A stretch of DNA of 64,000 nt from NCBI RefSeq assembly GCF_025989145.1, contig NZ_JAPDNQ010000002.1:740332-804331 (forward strand). Direction: 5' to 3'. How positions within the stretch are numbered: the stretch's first letter is position 1; each line of letters starts with the position of its first letter. Under the pieces are notes generated by a model. That model ran no database searches, was not told the origin of the DNA, and saw only the letters and a list, made by a program, of their open reading frames with translations. Made by a program: the position numbers and the translations under genes. Source of the stretch: Microbacterium sp. SSM24. GTDB taxonomy: Bacteria > Actinomycetota > Actinomycetes > Actinomycetales > Microbacteriaceae. Positions 25,153-34,419 of this stretch are shown one piece after another.

Positions 25153-25158
25153 AGGCTA
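25153..25158 (-). promoter_or_regulatory. -10 hexamer TAGCCT of the YihY gene
   Basis: TAGCCT ends 6 nt before the ATG at 25146; leaderless pattern. Confidence 0.5.
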
Positions 25159-25270
25159 TCCGCCGCGAACGCCGGAAAAGTCGGGGTTGACGAGGCATTC
25201 CCTCGTGGTGCACTTGGGCAATATCATGGCGTCGGGGCGTCATGTGACGAAAGTTGGGGAAGGGACGCAA

Positions 25271-26938
25271 GTGAATGGGCTGGCGCAGACATTGGTGACC
25301 ACCGGAGTGGTGGACGCCGAAGAGATCTCCGCCATGCTCACCGATGACGTCGACGGCACGCAGCTGCGCCAGCGACTGGTCGCCGCGCACCTCGCGACCG
25401 AGACGCAGATAGCTCAGGCGGTCGCGATCCACAGCGGCTATCGGTACGTCGACCTGTCGTCGGAGACTCTCGACCCCGAGATCGTCGCGGTCGTCGCGCC
25501 GACGCTCTGCCGTCGCTACCACCTCATCCCGATCTCCCGCGGACGCCGTCAGCTCGTCATCGGAATGATCGACCCGACCGACCTCATCGCACTCGACGAC
25601 GTCGCCACCGCCACCGATCTCAACATCGTGCCGGTCGTCGTGGCCGCCGACGCCCTCGCCGCCGCGTTCAGCCGATTCCTGCGCTCCGACGAGGAACTGA
25701 GCGACCTGTCCGAACAGATCGGCGAGATCGCCGCCGCCGACGGGGCCGGCAGCACCGAGGTCCTCGAGGAGCAGGTCGACGACGCACCGGTCGTCCGCTT
25801 CGTCAACCTCCTCATCACACAGGCCATCAACGACCGGGCCAGCGACATCCACATCGAGCCGGGCGAACGCCAGCTGACGGTCCGCTATCGCATCGACGGC
25901 GTGCTCCACGAAGTGCAGAAGGCCGACCGCTCGATCCAGGACGGCGTCATCTCCCGCCTGAAGATCATGGCCTCCATCGACATCGCGGAGCGCCGCAAGC
26001 CGCAGGACGGCCGGCTCTCCGTGCTGCACGACGGGCGGCAGGTCGACCTGCGCCTCGCGACGCTGCCCACCGTGTGGGGCGAGAAGATCGTCATGCGCAT
26101 CCTCGACAACTCGGGGACGGCGATGGAGATGTCGGACCTGCGGTTCTCCTCGATCAACGAGCAGCGCTTCCGTACGGCCATCACCCGCCCGCACGGGATG
26201 GTGCTCGTGACGGGCCCGACGGGATCGGGCAAGTCCACGACCCTGTACACGGCGCTCAACACCGTGGCCAACTCGCGGATCAACGTGATCACGGTCGAGG
26301 ACCCGGTCGAATACCGCATCGCCGGGATCAACCAGGTGCAGGTGAACCAGCGCGCCGGCATGACGTTCCAGGCCGCGCTGCGGTCGATCCTGCGCTCCGA
26401 CCCCGATGTCGTGCTCGTCGGCGAGATCCGCGACCAGGAGACGGCGACGATCTCGATCGAAGCGGCTCTCACCGGCCACCTCGTGCTGTCGACCCTCCAC
26501 ACCAACGACGCTCCGAGCGCGCTGACCCGTCTCATCGAGATCGGCTGCGAGCCGTATCTCGTGGGCACGGCCCTGTCAGCCGTGGTCGCCCAGCGCCTCG
26601 CGCGACGACTCTGCACGAAGTGCCGCGAGCCCCACGTCGAGAGCCGCGAGACACTCGCATCCGTCGGTTTCCCGCACGACCCGAACGACCTGCCGCAGCT
26701 CTACCGCGCGGTGGGGTGCGGCACGTGCTCGGGGACCGGCTTCCGCGGGCGAGTGGCGCTCCACGAGGTGATGACGATCAGCGAAGGCCTCGAGCTTCTC
26801 GCCGTCGCCCGCGCGACGGGCACCGCGATGCGCCAGCTCGCGCTCGACGAGGGCATGGTCTCGCTGCGCGACGACGGGTTCTCGAAGGTCGCGCAGGGGG
26901 TCACCACGATCGACGAGGTCTTGCGCGTCGCGGTGTGA
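25271..26938 (+). CDS. pilB: type IV pilus extension ATPase PilB (GspE family)
   Basis: Hexameric ATPase that powers pilus assembly from the cytoplasmic side. The 555-residue product has the N-terminal MshEN/GspE-N domain (about 1-150), then the secretion ATPase core with Walker A GPTGSGKSTTLYTALN, Asp box, Walker B SDPDVVLVGEIRD and His box LSTLHTNDAPSAL, plus a zinc-binding CTKC...CGTC pair typical of extension ATPases and absent from PilT. GTG 25271 is chosen because GGAAGGG lies about 6 nt upstream; an in-frame ATG at 25226 would add 15 residues. pilB is on the opposite strand from the rest of the pilus genes and converges on pilC. Confidence 0.92.
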   Translation: MNGLAQTLVTTGVVDAEEISAMLTDDVDGTQLRQRLVAAHLATETQIAQAVAIHSGYRYVDLSSETLDPEIVAVVAPTLCRRYHLIPISRGRRQLVIGMIDPTDLIALDDVATATDLNIVPVVVAADALAAAFSRFLRSDEELSDLSEQIGEIAAADGAGSTEVLEEQVDDAPVVRFVNLLITQAINDRASDIHIEPGERQLTVRYRIDGVLHEVQKADRSIQDGVISRLKIMASIDIAERRKPQDGRLSVLHDGRQVDLRLATLPTVWGEKIVMRILDNSGTAMEMSDLRFSSINEQRFRTAITRPHGMVLVTGPTGSGKSTTLYTALNTVANSRINVITVEDPVEYRIAGINQVQVNQRAGMTFQAALRSILRSDPDVVLVGEIRDQETATISIEAALTGHLVLSTLHTNDAPSALTRLIEIGCEPYLVGTALSAVVAQRLARRLCTKCREPHVESRETLASVGFPHDPNDLPQLYRAVGCGTCSGTGFRGRVALHEVMTISEGLELLAVARATGTAMRQLALDEGMVSLRDDGFSKVAQGVTTIDEVLRVAV

Positions 26939-26988
26939 CGTCCGGCGCCCGGTCGCCGTCGGCGTGTCGGTGACTCAGCCGAGATCGG

Positions 26989-28224
26989 TCACTGCTGCCC
27001 GAGCTCTCCGTAGATCGAGAAGATCGGCATGTAAAGCGAGATGACCATGCCGCCGATGATGAGCCCGATGCCCACGATGAGGATCGGCTCGATCGACGCC
27101 GTGAGCTGTTCGGTCGCCGTCTCGACCTCGTTCTCGTAGAAGTCGGCGATGCTCGTGAGCATGTCGGCCAGCGTGCCCGACTCCTCGCCCACCGCGATCA
27201 TCTGGGCGACCATGGGCGGGAACACTTGCGCCTTGGCGAGCGGAGCAGAGAACGATCGACCCTGCTTCACGGACTCCTGGATGTCGCGCACGGCCTGCTC
27301 GATCTTCCAGTTGTTCGACGCCGAGCCGACGATCGACAGCGCCTGTACCAGAGGAACGCCGGCGTCGAGCATCATCGAGAGGTTGCGCGAGAACCGGGCG
27401 ACGGCGATCTTCGTGGCGAGCGGACCGAAGACCGGAAGCTTGAGTTTCCAAGGGTCGACGACCTTGCGCACCTTCTCTTCTCGCCCATTGCGCACCCACC
27501 ACAGCCACGCCGCGATGCCGAGGACGATCGCCACCGGCAGCATCCACACCATGTTGTTGGAGAGCGTGACCAGGATCTGCGTCGGAATCGGCAGCGCCGA
27601 TCCCATGCTCTCGAACATGCCCTCGAAGACCGGGACGACGAACGTGATCATGGCGATGACGCCGAGGATCGCGATGACGAACACGATGATCGGGTAGGTC
27701 GTGGCGGACTTGATCTTGCCCTGCAGCTCAGCCTCACCCTGGTAGGTCTCAGCGACGGTCGAGAGCGACTGACCGAGGAATCCACCTGTCTCTCCGACAC
27801 GGACCATGCTGATCATGAGGGGCGGGAACACCGCCGGGTGCGCGGCGAGAGCGACCGAGAACGACGAACCCGACTCGACGGCCGCGTGCACTCCCACGAG
27901 CGCGCTCTGGAGCTTCTTGTCCTCGGCCTGCTCGATGAGGATCGTCAGCGTGCGCATGAGCGGGAGTCCGGCATTGATCAGACCCGCCATCTGCTTCGCG
28001 AAGACCGCCAGCGTGCCGACCTTCACCCGTCGCTCGAAGCCGGGAATCGAGATGTCCCGATTCAGGCCGGTCTTCGACGCCAGGGTGACTTCGAGCGGAG
28101 TGAGTCCCTGCGCGCGCAGCTTCGCCGTGACAGCGTTCTCGCCGGCCGCCTCGAGCGTGCCTTTGACGATGGCACCCCCGTTCGCGTCGACGGCGCGGTA
28201 GGTGTATTCCTCCAAAAGCGCCAT
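26989..28224 (-). CDS. pilC: type IV pilus inner-membrane platform protein PilC
   Basis: The 411-residue polytopic platform protein on which PilB and PilT act. Two T2SSF domains are visible (about 75-200 and 275-400), each with the pattern FAKQMAGLINAGLPLM / FSRNLSMMLDAGVPLV and followed by transmembrane helices (YPIIVFVIAILGVIAMITFV; IVGIGLIIGGMVISLYM). The N-terminal part has the YRAVDANGG opening usual in PilC. The start codon overlaps the pilT stop by one base (TGATG), so pilC is the last gene of the pilus operon. Confidence 0.95.
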   Translation of the reverse strand: MALLEEYTYRAVDANGGAIVKGTLEAAGENAVTAKLRAQGLTPLEVTLASKTGLNRDISIPGFERRVKVGTLAVFAKQMAGLINAGLPLMRTLTILIEQAEDKKLQSALVGVHAAVESGSSFSVALAAHPAVFPPLMISMVRVGETGGFLGQSLSTVAETYQGEAELQGKIKSATTYPIIVFVIAILGVIAMITFVVPVFEGMFESMGSALPIPTQILVTLSNNMVWMLPVAIVLGIAAWLWWVRNGREEKVRKVVDPWKLKLPVFGPLATKIAVARFSRNLSMMLDAGVPLVQALSIVGSASNNWKIEQAVRDIQESVKQGRSFSAPLAKAQVFPPMVAQMIAVGEESGTLADMLTSIADFYENEVETATEQLTASIEPILIVGIGLIIGGMVISLYMPIFSIYGELGQQ

Positions 28225-29369
28225 CAGTAGCCCCAGCCGTCGTTCACGCGCTCACCCGAGTGCAGCGCCCAGGCCTCCGCGTCGAGCTCCCGCGGCCGCA
28301 CTCTGGCATCGTCGAGCGAGGACGGGTCCATCGCGTACGACTTGGCGAGCGACATCGCGATGCTCCCGTTCTCCACGAGCCGTCGCAGATCCTGGTCGAG
28401 CGTGTGCATTCCCAGCCCGCCGCCGGCCTGGAGCATCGTGTAGATCTGGCTCACCTGGCCCTCGCGGATGAGGTTCGCGATCGCCGGGGTGTTGATGAGC
28501 ACCTCGGTCGCGATCGCTCGTCCATCGCTCTGCGCCATGGGGAGCAGGGTCTGGCTGATGATGCCTTGCAGCGTGTCACCGAGCTGCGTCCGCACCTGGG
28601 TCTGCTGGTCGGGAGGGAACGCGTCGACGATACGGTTGATCGACTTGGCCGCACTCTGGGTGTGCAGCGTGGAGAGGACGAGGTGACCGGTCTCGGCCGC
28701 TGACAGGGCGGTGGAGATGGATGCCGGATCACGAAGCTCTCCGATGAGGATCACGTCGGGGTCCTGACGAAGAACGCGGCGCAGCGCCTCCGAGAAAGAC
28801 GCGGTGTCACTGCCGATCTCACGCTGGTGGATGAGCGACTTGCGGCTGGTGTGCTGGAACTCGACCGGGTCCTCGACAGTGACGATGTGCGCCGGCAGCG
28901 TCCGGTTGACGATGTCGATCATCGCGCTCAGGGTCGTCGACTTCCCCGATCCCGTCGGTCCGGTGACAAGAACGAGGCCTCTCGGCTTGAGCACGAGATC
29001 GCGCGCCACGTCGGGCACGCCGAGCTGGTCGAGGGTGAACGCCTTGTCGGGGATGAATCGCATGGCCACCGCGACGTCGCCGAGCTGCCGGAACGCATTC
29101 ACGCGGAACCGGGCGACGTTCGGGACCGAGTACGAGAGGTCCACCTCACCGTGCTGGCGGAATTCCGCGATCTGATCCGACGTCATCAGCGAGCCGATCG
29201 CCCCTTCCAGCCAGTTCGTAGGGGTGGGCTCGAGGCTGCCGGGAATCTCGACGAGATCGCCGTCCACCCGCATGAGCGGCGGGTGATTCGCGGTCAGGTG
29301 GACGTCGGATGCTCCGGCACGGCCCGCCACCGCGAGCATCGACGGCAGCGAAGTGGAGTCGTACGTCAT
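28224..29369 (-). CDS. pilT: type IV pilus retraction ATPase PilT
   Basis: The 381-residue ATPase that depolymerises pili. It has GASDVHLTANHPPLMRVDG at the N-terminus, Walker A GPTGSGKSTT, Walker B QDPDVILIGELRD, His box LSTLHTQSA, and the PilT-specific AIRNLIRE-type motif (AIANLIRE) and GMHTLDQDL. The CxxC zinc motif is missing, which distinguishes it from PilB. A dedicated retraction motor implies dynamic pili capable of twitching or DNA uptake rather than static fimbriae. It follows the PilO-like gene with no gap. Confidence 0.95.
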   Translation of the reverse strand: MTYDSTSLPSMLAVAGRAGASDVHLTANHPPLMRVDGDLVEIPGSLEPTPTNWLEGAIGSLMTSDQIAEFRQHGEVDLSYSVPNVARFRVNAFRQLGDVAVAMRFIPDKAFTLDQLGVPDVARDLVLKPRGLVLVTGPTGSGKSTTLSAMIDIVNRTLPAHIVTVEDPVEFQHTSRKSLIHQREIGSDTASFSEALRRVLRQDPDVILIGELRDPASISTALSAAETGHLVLSTLHTQSAAKSINRIVDAFPPDQQTQVRTQLGDTLQGIISQTLLPMAQSDGRAIATEVLINTPAIANLIREGQVSQIYTMLQAGGGLGMHTLDQDLRRLVENGSIAMSLAKSYAMDPSSLDDARVRPRELDAEAWALHSGERVNDGWGY

Positions 29370-30080
29370 CTAGTCCTCGATCCGGATGAAGGCCAGCGCG
29401 TTGACGATGAGCTGGAGCACGCCGTCCTGGTCGCTGAGCACGGCTGACTCGATGCCGATGAGTCGCGGACCGGCGTCCAGCGCATCGATGAAGGCCGCCG
29501 CGGTCGATGCGTCCGGCACCTCCACCGTGATCACCACCGGCACCTGCTGCTGCGGGGAGACGACCTCCGTCGGCGCTTCGCCGCCTGCCGCGCTCTCTTC
29601 TGTGGTGTCACCGGATGCCTCGGTCGACTCCGCCTCGGTGGCTGCACCGTCGGCAGGCGCTCCCTCCGCGGGCGCCGCCTCTTCTGCCGCGGCGGTCTCA
29701 CCGTCTTCCGCGACGGTCACCACCGTGCGGGGGATCCACGTGACGGGGCTTTCGGCGATCACACTGACGACGGTCGCCTTGGCCTCGCCGGCAGCGGCTT
29801 CGACGAGCTCGTGCACATCGTCGAGCTGCGGCAGAGCGGTGATCTCGCCCCGGAGGAGCGCGACGGACGCCGTGATCTCGTCGATGCGCGCCTCGTCGGC
29901 CCTGAGCTGCTCGACCTGGAGGGCATACATGTCATTGGTCTGAGTCACCTCGTTGACGGCGAGGTCGGTGCTCTGCGACTGGCTGTAGAGCGGCAGCGCC
30001 AGCATCGCCACGCCTGCGACCACGATCGCGAGGACGACGACGAGCCCCAGGAGGTTGATGAGCTGTTTCGAGAAGGTCAT
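29370..30080 (-). CDS. pilO: PilO-like alignment-complex protein
   Basis: A 236-residue bitopic membrane protein: short cytoplasmic start, transmembrane helix (LLGLVVVLAIVVAGVAMLALPL), a coiled-coil segment (EQLRADEARIDEITASVALLR), an acidic low-complexity insert rich in Glu/Ala/Thr (about 125-175), and a C-terminal ferredoxin-like domain. Position between pilN and pilT and overall layout identify it as the PilO counterpart, although sequence conservation is weak. The ATG overlaps the pilN stop (ATGA). The long acidic insert is unusual for PilO. Confidence 0.8.
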   Translation of the reverse strand: MTFSKQLINLLGLVVVLAIVVAGVAMLALPLYSQSQSTDLAVNEVTQTNDMYALQVEQLRADEARIDEITASVALLRGEITALPQLDDVHELVEAAAGEAKATVVSVIAESPVTWIPRTVVTVAEDGETAAAEEAAPAEGAPADGAATEAESTEASGDTTEESAAGGEAPTEVVSPQQQVPVVITVEVPDASTAAAFIDALDAGPRLIGIESAVLSDQDGVLQLIVNALAFIRIED

Positions 30081-30730
30081 TGCTCTTCTCCGTTCGCGTA
30101 GTCGCCGGTGTACACCGACTGGTCGAAAGTCGTTCGCAGCAGGTACGTGTAGACCCGCGGATCGCCCTCGGACGTCAGTTCCCAGCCGTCCGCATCGATG
30201 ACGCCGGGAAGCGCACGCACGGAGCGGATGAGCGGGACGATCTCGACCGGGGTGCTCGTCGCGAACGTCATCGTGCCGATCACGCCGACCTCCCCGGCGG
30301 GATCCTCGCCCACGGGGATCGCGCCCGACGTCAGGTCGAAGCCCGAGATCACCACATCGTCCGGCAGCACGCTCGCCACGCTTCCGAGGAGGCTCGGCCA
30401 CGCCAGATCAGACGCCATCGCCTGAGAACGGAACTCGGTGAGCTCCTCCTCGAGCGCGGCCGTGGTCCGCACGTCGGTCAGCGCGGCAAGTTCGCCGAGG
30501 AGCACGGTGGTGTCCGCGTTCGCGCTCGCAAGGCGCTGCTGGGCAGACCACTGCATCCATGCTCCGCCCGCGATCGCGAGCGCGACAGCGGACACGGCCG
30601 CGATGATCGCCCAGACCCATTTGCGCACCAGAGCGTGGCGCTGACGGCGATCCGTCTCGGTCCGCGGCATGAGGTCGACCCGCGGAGCGCCGCCGAGCGC
30701 GTACGCCGGCGGGCTGGCGGCCGCCATCAT
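30077..30730 (-). CDS. pilN: PilN-like alignment-complex protein
   Basis: A 217-residue bitopic protein with a cytoplasmic N-terminus containing PRVDLMPRTETDRRQ (the equivalent of the PilN INLLP-type segment that docks into PilM), one transmembrane helix (VWAIIAAVSAVALAIAGGAW), a coiled-coil stretch and an external domain. PilN bridges cytoplasmic PilM and the PilO partner. Its ATG overlaps the pilM stop (ATGA). Confidence 0.82.
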   Translation of the reverse strand: MMAAASPPAYALGGAPRVDLMPRTETDRRQRHALVRKWVWAIIAAVSAVALAIAGGAWMQWSAQQRLASANADTTVLLGELAALTDVRTTAALEEELTEFRSQAMASDLAWPSLLGSVASVLPDDVVISGFDLTSGAIPVGEDPAGEVGVIGTMTFATSTPVEIVPLIRSVRALPGVIDADGWELTSEGDPRVYTYLLRTTFDQSVYTGDYANGEEQ

Positions 30731-31782
30731 CGCGCGTCTCCCAGGGCGAGCCCGACGGTCGTCAGCAGATTGAGGCTGTCGTCGCCGACGGGGGGTGTCG
30801 AACTGCCGCCGATGATCTCCACGGCGCCTGCATAGGCGACGGGCAGCGGCAGCGTTGCGGCCAGCGCATCCGCCACGCCCGGCGCGGCCGCACCCGCCCC
30901 TGAGAGCAGGACGCGTGACACCGGGGCGTCGCCGGAGCGGCCCGCGTAGAAGGAGAGCGTGCTGCGAAGCCGACCGACCAGGTCCGAAAGTGCCGACTCC
31001 GACATCCCGACGGGGCGAGCGCTCCGGCCGGCCGACCGACCCCTTCGGACCGGGGCTTCTCCTGACGGAGGCACCGTCTCGAGGACCTCCTCGACGACCG
31101 GTGCCGACTCCGGCTCGGCGGCGAGCGAGGCCAGCTCGCGGTTCCGGACGGCGTCGGTGACGATGTCGATCGGAAGGATGCGCACGAATCGCGGAACGCC
31201 GGCCTCCACGATCACCACGTAGCTCGTGTGATCACCGAGGTGGAGGGCGGCCACGGTCTCACCGGGGGCGGCGAGTCTCGTCACGGCCCGCGCGAGGCCG
31301 AACGGAGCCAGATCGACCACGTCAACCGTGAGCTTTGCTTTCGCCACCGTGGCGATCAGCTGCTCCACGGTTTCCGAGACCGCGGCGACGAGAAGGCCGG
31401 AGATCATGTTGCCCTCCTGCGCTGCCGGGTAGAAGTCGAGCACCGCCTGATTGACCGGAACGGGCAGCAGGTCCTGCACCTGGAAGGGAAGGGCCTGCTT
31501 CAGGAGGTCAGGGCGCATCGCCGCGGTGGTGTACTCACGGACGACGATCCTGCGACTGCCGATGCCGAGGACCACACGCTTCGAGCGAAAGCCGGCGCGG
31601 CTCCACAGCTGCCGCAGCGCGAGCACGACCGCGTCGGTGTCGAACACCTCCGAGTCCTTCGCCGCGCCAGGGGGAAGCGGAACTGTGCCCCAGGCGACGA
31701 GGCTCGGCGCGCGACCGGTGGTGACCTCGGCCGCACGCACTCCCTCTTCGGTGATCTCGAGCCCGATGATCGTTTTCGTCAT
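30727..31782 (-). CDS. pilM: PilM-like actin-fold ATPase
   Basis: A 351-residue cytoplasmic protein of the PilM/FtsA-like actin superfamily. It begins TIIGLEITEEGVRAAEV (phosphate 1 loop), has VVLGIGSRRIVVREY and a LHLGDHTSYVVIVEAG strand pair (phosphate 2), and LLSGAGAAAPGVADAL (adenosine motif). An Arg/Ser/Pro-rich insertion lies at about 225-265. PilM forms the cytoplasmic ring of the pilus machine. GGAAGGGG lies about 6 nt upstream of the ATG at 31782, and a 34-nt gap separates it from pilD, the only gap in the distal operon. Confidence 0.88.
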   Translation of the reverse strand: MTKTIIGLEITEEGVRAAEVTTGRAPSLVAWGTVPLPPGAAKDSEVFDTDAVVLALRQLWSRAGFRSKRVVLGIGSRRIVVREYTTAAMRPDLLKQALPFQVQDLLPVPVNQAVLDFYPAAQEGNMISGLLVAAVSETVEQLIATVAKAKLTVDVVDLAPFGLARAVTRLAAPGETVAALHLGDHTSYVVIVEAGVPRFVRILPIDIVTDAVRNRELASLAAEPESAPVVEEVLETVPPSGEAPVRRGRSAGRSARPVGMSESALSDLVGRLRSTLSFYAGRSGDAPVSRVLLSGAGAAAPGVADALAATLPLPVAYAGAVEIIGGSSTPPVGDDSLNLLTTVGLALGDAR

Positions 31783-31816
31783 CGCCGACCCCTTCCCTCT
31801 GTCATGCGAATTGCGG

Positions 31817-32653
31817 TCATGAGCCGACCGCCCAGGTTCCGACGTACCACTGCCCGACCGTCTGTCCGGCGAAGATCCCGACCCACGCGCCTGCAAGCAT
31901 CCAAGGACCGAACGGGATGGCTGTGCGTCGCCCGGCGCGCCGCGTGATGAGCAGGACGATGCCGAAGACACCGCCGAGCAGGAATGCGGCGAAGGCGCCG
32001 ACGACGAGCGTTCCCCACCCGAGCCACGCGAGATAGATGCCGACGAGCCCGGCGAGCTTGACGTCGCCGCCACCCATGCCCGCAGGCCGGATCAGCCGGA
32101 GGACGAAGTAGAAGGCGTAGAGGCCCAGGCCGCCGATCGCCGCACGCAGCAGTCCGGTCCAGTCGGCATCGAGAAGCGAGGCGAGGGCGAACAGCACCGC
32201 CGCCACGATGTAGCTCGGAAGCACGATGTCGTTGGGGAGCCTGCGCGTATCGAGATCGATCATCGTCAGAGTGACGCTGATCGCGGCGAAGTAGAGATAT
32301 GCGATAGTCACCACCGTTGCCGCGGCCGTCCAACTGCCCCCGACAGAGGCTTGCGAAGCCAGCGACGCCCAGGCAACCAAGGCGAAGGCGGCACCGGTTG
32401 CCGCTTCGACGAGCGGGTAGCGCGCTGAGATCGGCTCATCGCAGTCGGCGCAGCGGCCGCGCAGCACGACCCAGGACAGGACGGGGACGTTGTTCCACGG
32501 CCGGATGGCCGAGTTGCACCCGGGGCACCGGCTCTCGCGCAGCAGCGAGACCTTGGCGGGAACCCGGTAGATCACCACGTTGAGGAACGAGCCGATGACG
32601 AGCCCGAGGAGCGCGGCGAAGGCCACGATGAAGATGACAGCAGACCCGCTCAC
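31817..32653 (-). CDS. pilD: prepilin peptidase / N-methyltransferase PilD
   Basis: A 278-residue polytopic aspartyl protease that cleaves prepilin leaders and methylates the new N-terminus. It has the full bifunctional layout: the first helix with IGSFLNVVIYRVP, the four-cysteine zinc segment (CPGC then CADC), and the two catalytic aspartates in MIDLDTRRLPN and GMGGGDVKLAG. The GTG start overlaps the upstream minor-pilin stop (GTGA). Its substrates are the four prepilin-type proteins encoded just upstream. Confidence 0.95.
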   Translation of the reverse strand: MSGSAVIFIVAFAALLGLVIGSFLNVVIYRVPAKVSLLRESRCPGCNSAIRPWNNVPVLSWVVLRGRCADCDEPISARYPLVEAATGAAFALVAWASLASQASVGGSWTAAATVVTIAYLYFAAISVTLTMIDLDTRRLPNDIVLPSYIVAAVLFALASLLDADWTGLLRAAIGGLGLYAFYFVLRLIRPAGMGGGDVKLAGLVGIYLAWLGWGTLVVGAFAAFLLGGVFGIVLLITRRAGRRTAIPFGPWMLAGAWVGIFAGQTVGQWYVGTWAVGS

Positions 32654-34419
32654 GGCACGTCCCTCTGCGAGACGAGCGCGCCGAGAGTGGTGGTAACGCC
32701 GCCGCCTCCGCCGCCGCCGGCCGCCGGGTCGAACCCGGGCAGGTCGACTTCCTTGTAGTCGAGGATCATGCGCGGGGTGCTGTTGCCGCCCCACGCGACG
32801 GTGCCCGCGTAGATCTGCCCGTTCCAGCGGCTTCCCCCCGACGACTGACCGATCGAGATGGTGCACGGCGAGTACGCGGCACCGGTGATGAGCGGAGCCA
32901 TGGCCACGTCACTGAGGACGATCGTCCCGTACCCCGACGCGCAGGTCGGCAATTGATTGACGGTGGCGTCCGGACTGATCAGATGGAACTGGTGGGGCTG
33001 CCCGTCGGCGGAGTTGATCTTCAGCCGCTGAGCGGACGCGCTCTTCAGCACGAACGCGATATCGGTCTTCAGATTGAAGGTGACGTTATACATCTTGACG
33101 TCCGAGCAGGAGCGGGCGTCGTAGAGAGTCGGCGTCGTCCGCGCGTTGACGATCGCCACGTTCGCGGCGACGTTCTGGAAGTCGCACCCGCCCGGTGCCG
33201 GCAGAACGGTATAGCCGGCGCCTGTCCATGCGGTGTCGGCATACGGGAGGTCCGTCCACACGAAGGCCTCGGTCGTCAGCTCATACGGGGTCGGCACGGT
33301 GGGAGCAGTCGGCACGACCAGTCCCGTCGCGTTCTGCGTGATTCCCCCGGCTGCGCTCGGCCCGGCCCCCCACGTCGATATCGTGCCTGCGACGCGCAGC
33401 GCGCCGCCGATCACGGTGCCGGGGGTGACGCTGTTCGACTGGCCCGCTCGAGTCGACTCGACGGAGCCCGTGACCGACGTCTCCTGGAACGAGCTGAACC
33501 GGCCGGCGACCCGAACAGAACCCACCGTCCCCTTGTAGAAGGATGCGTCCGACGTGCTCGAAGTGACTATCGAGCCGACGACGGTCGCGGCGTTGAACTC
33601 GATCGCACCACCCGAGATGATCGAGCCGCCGACGCGCGTGGCGGATCCGCTGATCGTGACATTGCCGACCGCGGTGATACCGCCGTTGACCTTGCCGCCG
33701 CTATTGACGGTGGCGGTGCCGCGCGCGAAGACGTCGCCGGTGACCGTTGCGCCCGTAGTGAGACTGAATGACCCGAGCGTCACGACCTTGCCGCCGACGC
33801 CGACGGCGTTGTTGTTGATCACGATGTTCCCCGACGCCATGAGGTCGCCGCGAATCAGGCACGCGTTGGAAAGGCTCACTGACCCGTTGCGTACGATGAG
33901 GTCGCCGTCGACCTCCATCGAGTTGTTGCAGTCGAAGTTGCCCGTGTTGAGGATGATGTCACCGTCGTTCGTCGCGGACTGCACGTCGATCGACGAGACG
34001 TTCAGCGATCCGCTCGCAGAGACGAGGGCCCCATCGAGTCCCTGGTATGCCGACGTCACCGAATACACCGCGTTGGTCACGGTGGTGCCGCCGTCTTCGC
34101 CGAAGCCGGTCGACGTGATGGTGACCTTTCCACCGGAGCAGCTAGAGCTGACGGTGTAGCGAGGCGCCGACGTCGATGTGAGACCGATCGCGCACACGCC
34201 CCCCGCGCGACGGCCCTGCGCGATCGCCTCGGACAGGCCGGCATCGGCGGCCGCGCGCGACTGCACGGTCGTGCGATTCTGTACGAGCATGGATGTCGTG
34301 TTGGTGACGATCGCGGCGAGGGCGAGGCCCCCGATGCTGAGCACGAGCATGATCACCAGGACGGAGACGAGCGCTGATCCGCGCTCGTCGCGCTCCGTGT
34401 CGGAGCGAAGCATGTTCAC
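32650..34419 (-). CDS. PilX-like minor-pilin-type protein with a large bactofilin/beta-helix-like domain
   Basis: A 589-residue protein. The N-terminus DERGSALVSVLVIMLVLSIG is a pilin-like hydrophobic segment with PilX character (Gly before S, no Glu5). Residues about 140-340 are a long series of short repeats such as DGDLIVRNGSVSLSN, GNIVINNNAVGVGG, GDVFARGTATVNSG and GSIISGGAIEFNA, the pattern of a right-handed beta-helix or bactofilin-like stack. The C-terminal part has several cysteines and ends in a poly-Gly stretch. The GTG at 34419 overlaps the PilW-like stop (GTGA). Likely a surface-exposed tip or adhesin subunit; function is inferred from position and fold. Confidence 0.75.
   Translation of the reverse strand: MNMLRSDTERDERGSALVSVLVIMLVLSIGGLALAAIVTNTTSMLVQNRTTVQSRAAADAGLSEAIAQGRRAGGVCAIGLTSTSAPRYTVSSSCSGGKVTITSTGFGEDGGTTVTNAVYSVTSAYQGLDGALVSASGSLNVSSIDVQSATNDGDIILNTGNFDCNNSMEVDGDLIVRNGSVSLSNACLIRGDLMASGNIVINNNAVGVGGKVVTLGSFSLTTGATVTGDVFARGTATVNSGGKVNGGITAVGNVTISGSATRVGGSIISGGAIEFNAATVVGSIVTSSTSDASFYKGTVGSVRVAGRFSSFQETSVTGSVESTRAGQSNSVTPGTVIGGALRVAGTISTWGAGPSAAGGITQNATGLVVPTAPTVPTPYELTTEAFVWTDLPYADTAWTGAGYTVLPAPGGCDFQNVAANVAIVNARTTPTLYDARSCSDVKMYNVTFNLKTDIAFVLKSASAQRLKINSADGQPHQFHLISPDATVNQLPTCASGYGTIVLSDVAMAPLITGAAYSPCTISIGQSSGGSRWNGQIYAGTVAWGGNSTPRMILDYKEVDLPGFDPAAGGGGGGGVTTTLGALVSQRDVP

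Noticed and set aside
25226..25270. ATG at 25226 as the pilB start
   Set aside because: It lacks a ribosome site; GTG 25271 has GGAAGGG at suitable distance and gives the usual PilB length. Not excluded.
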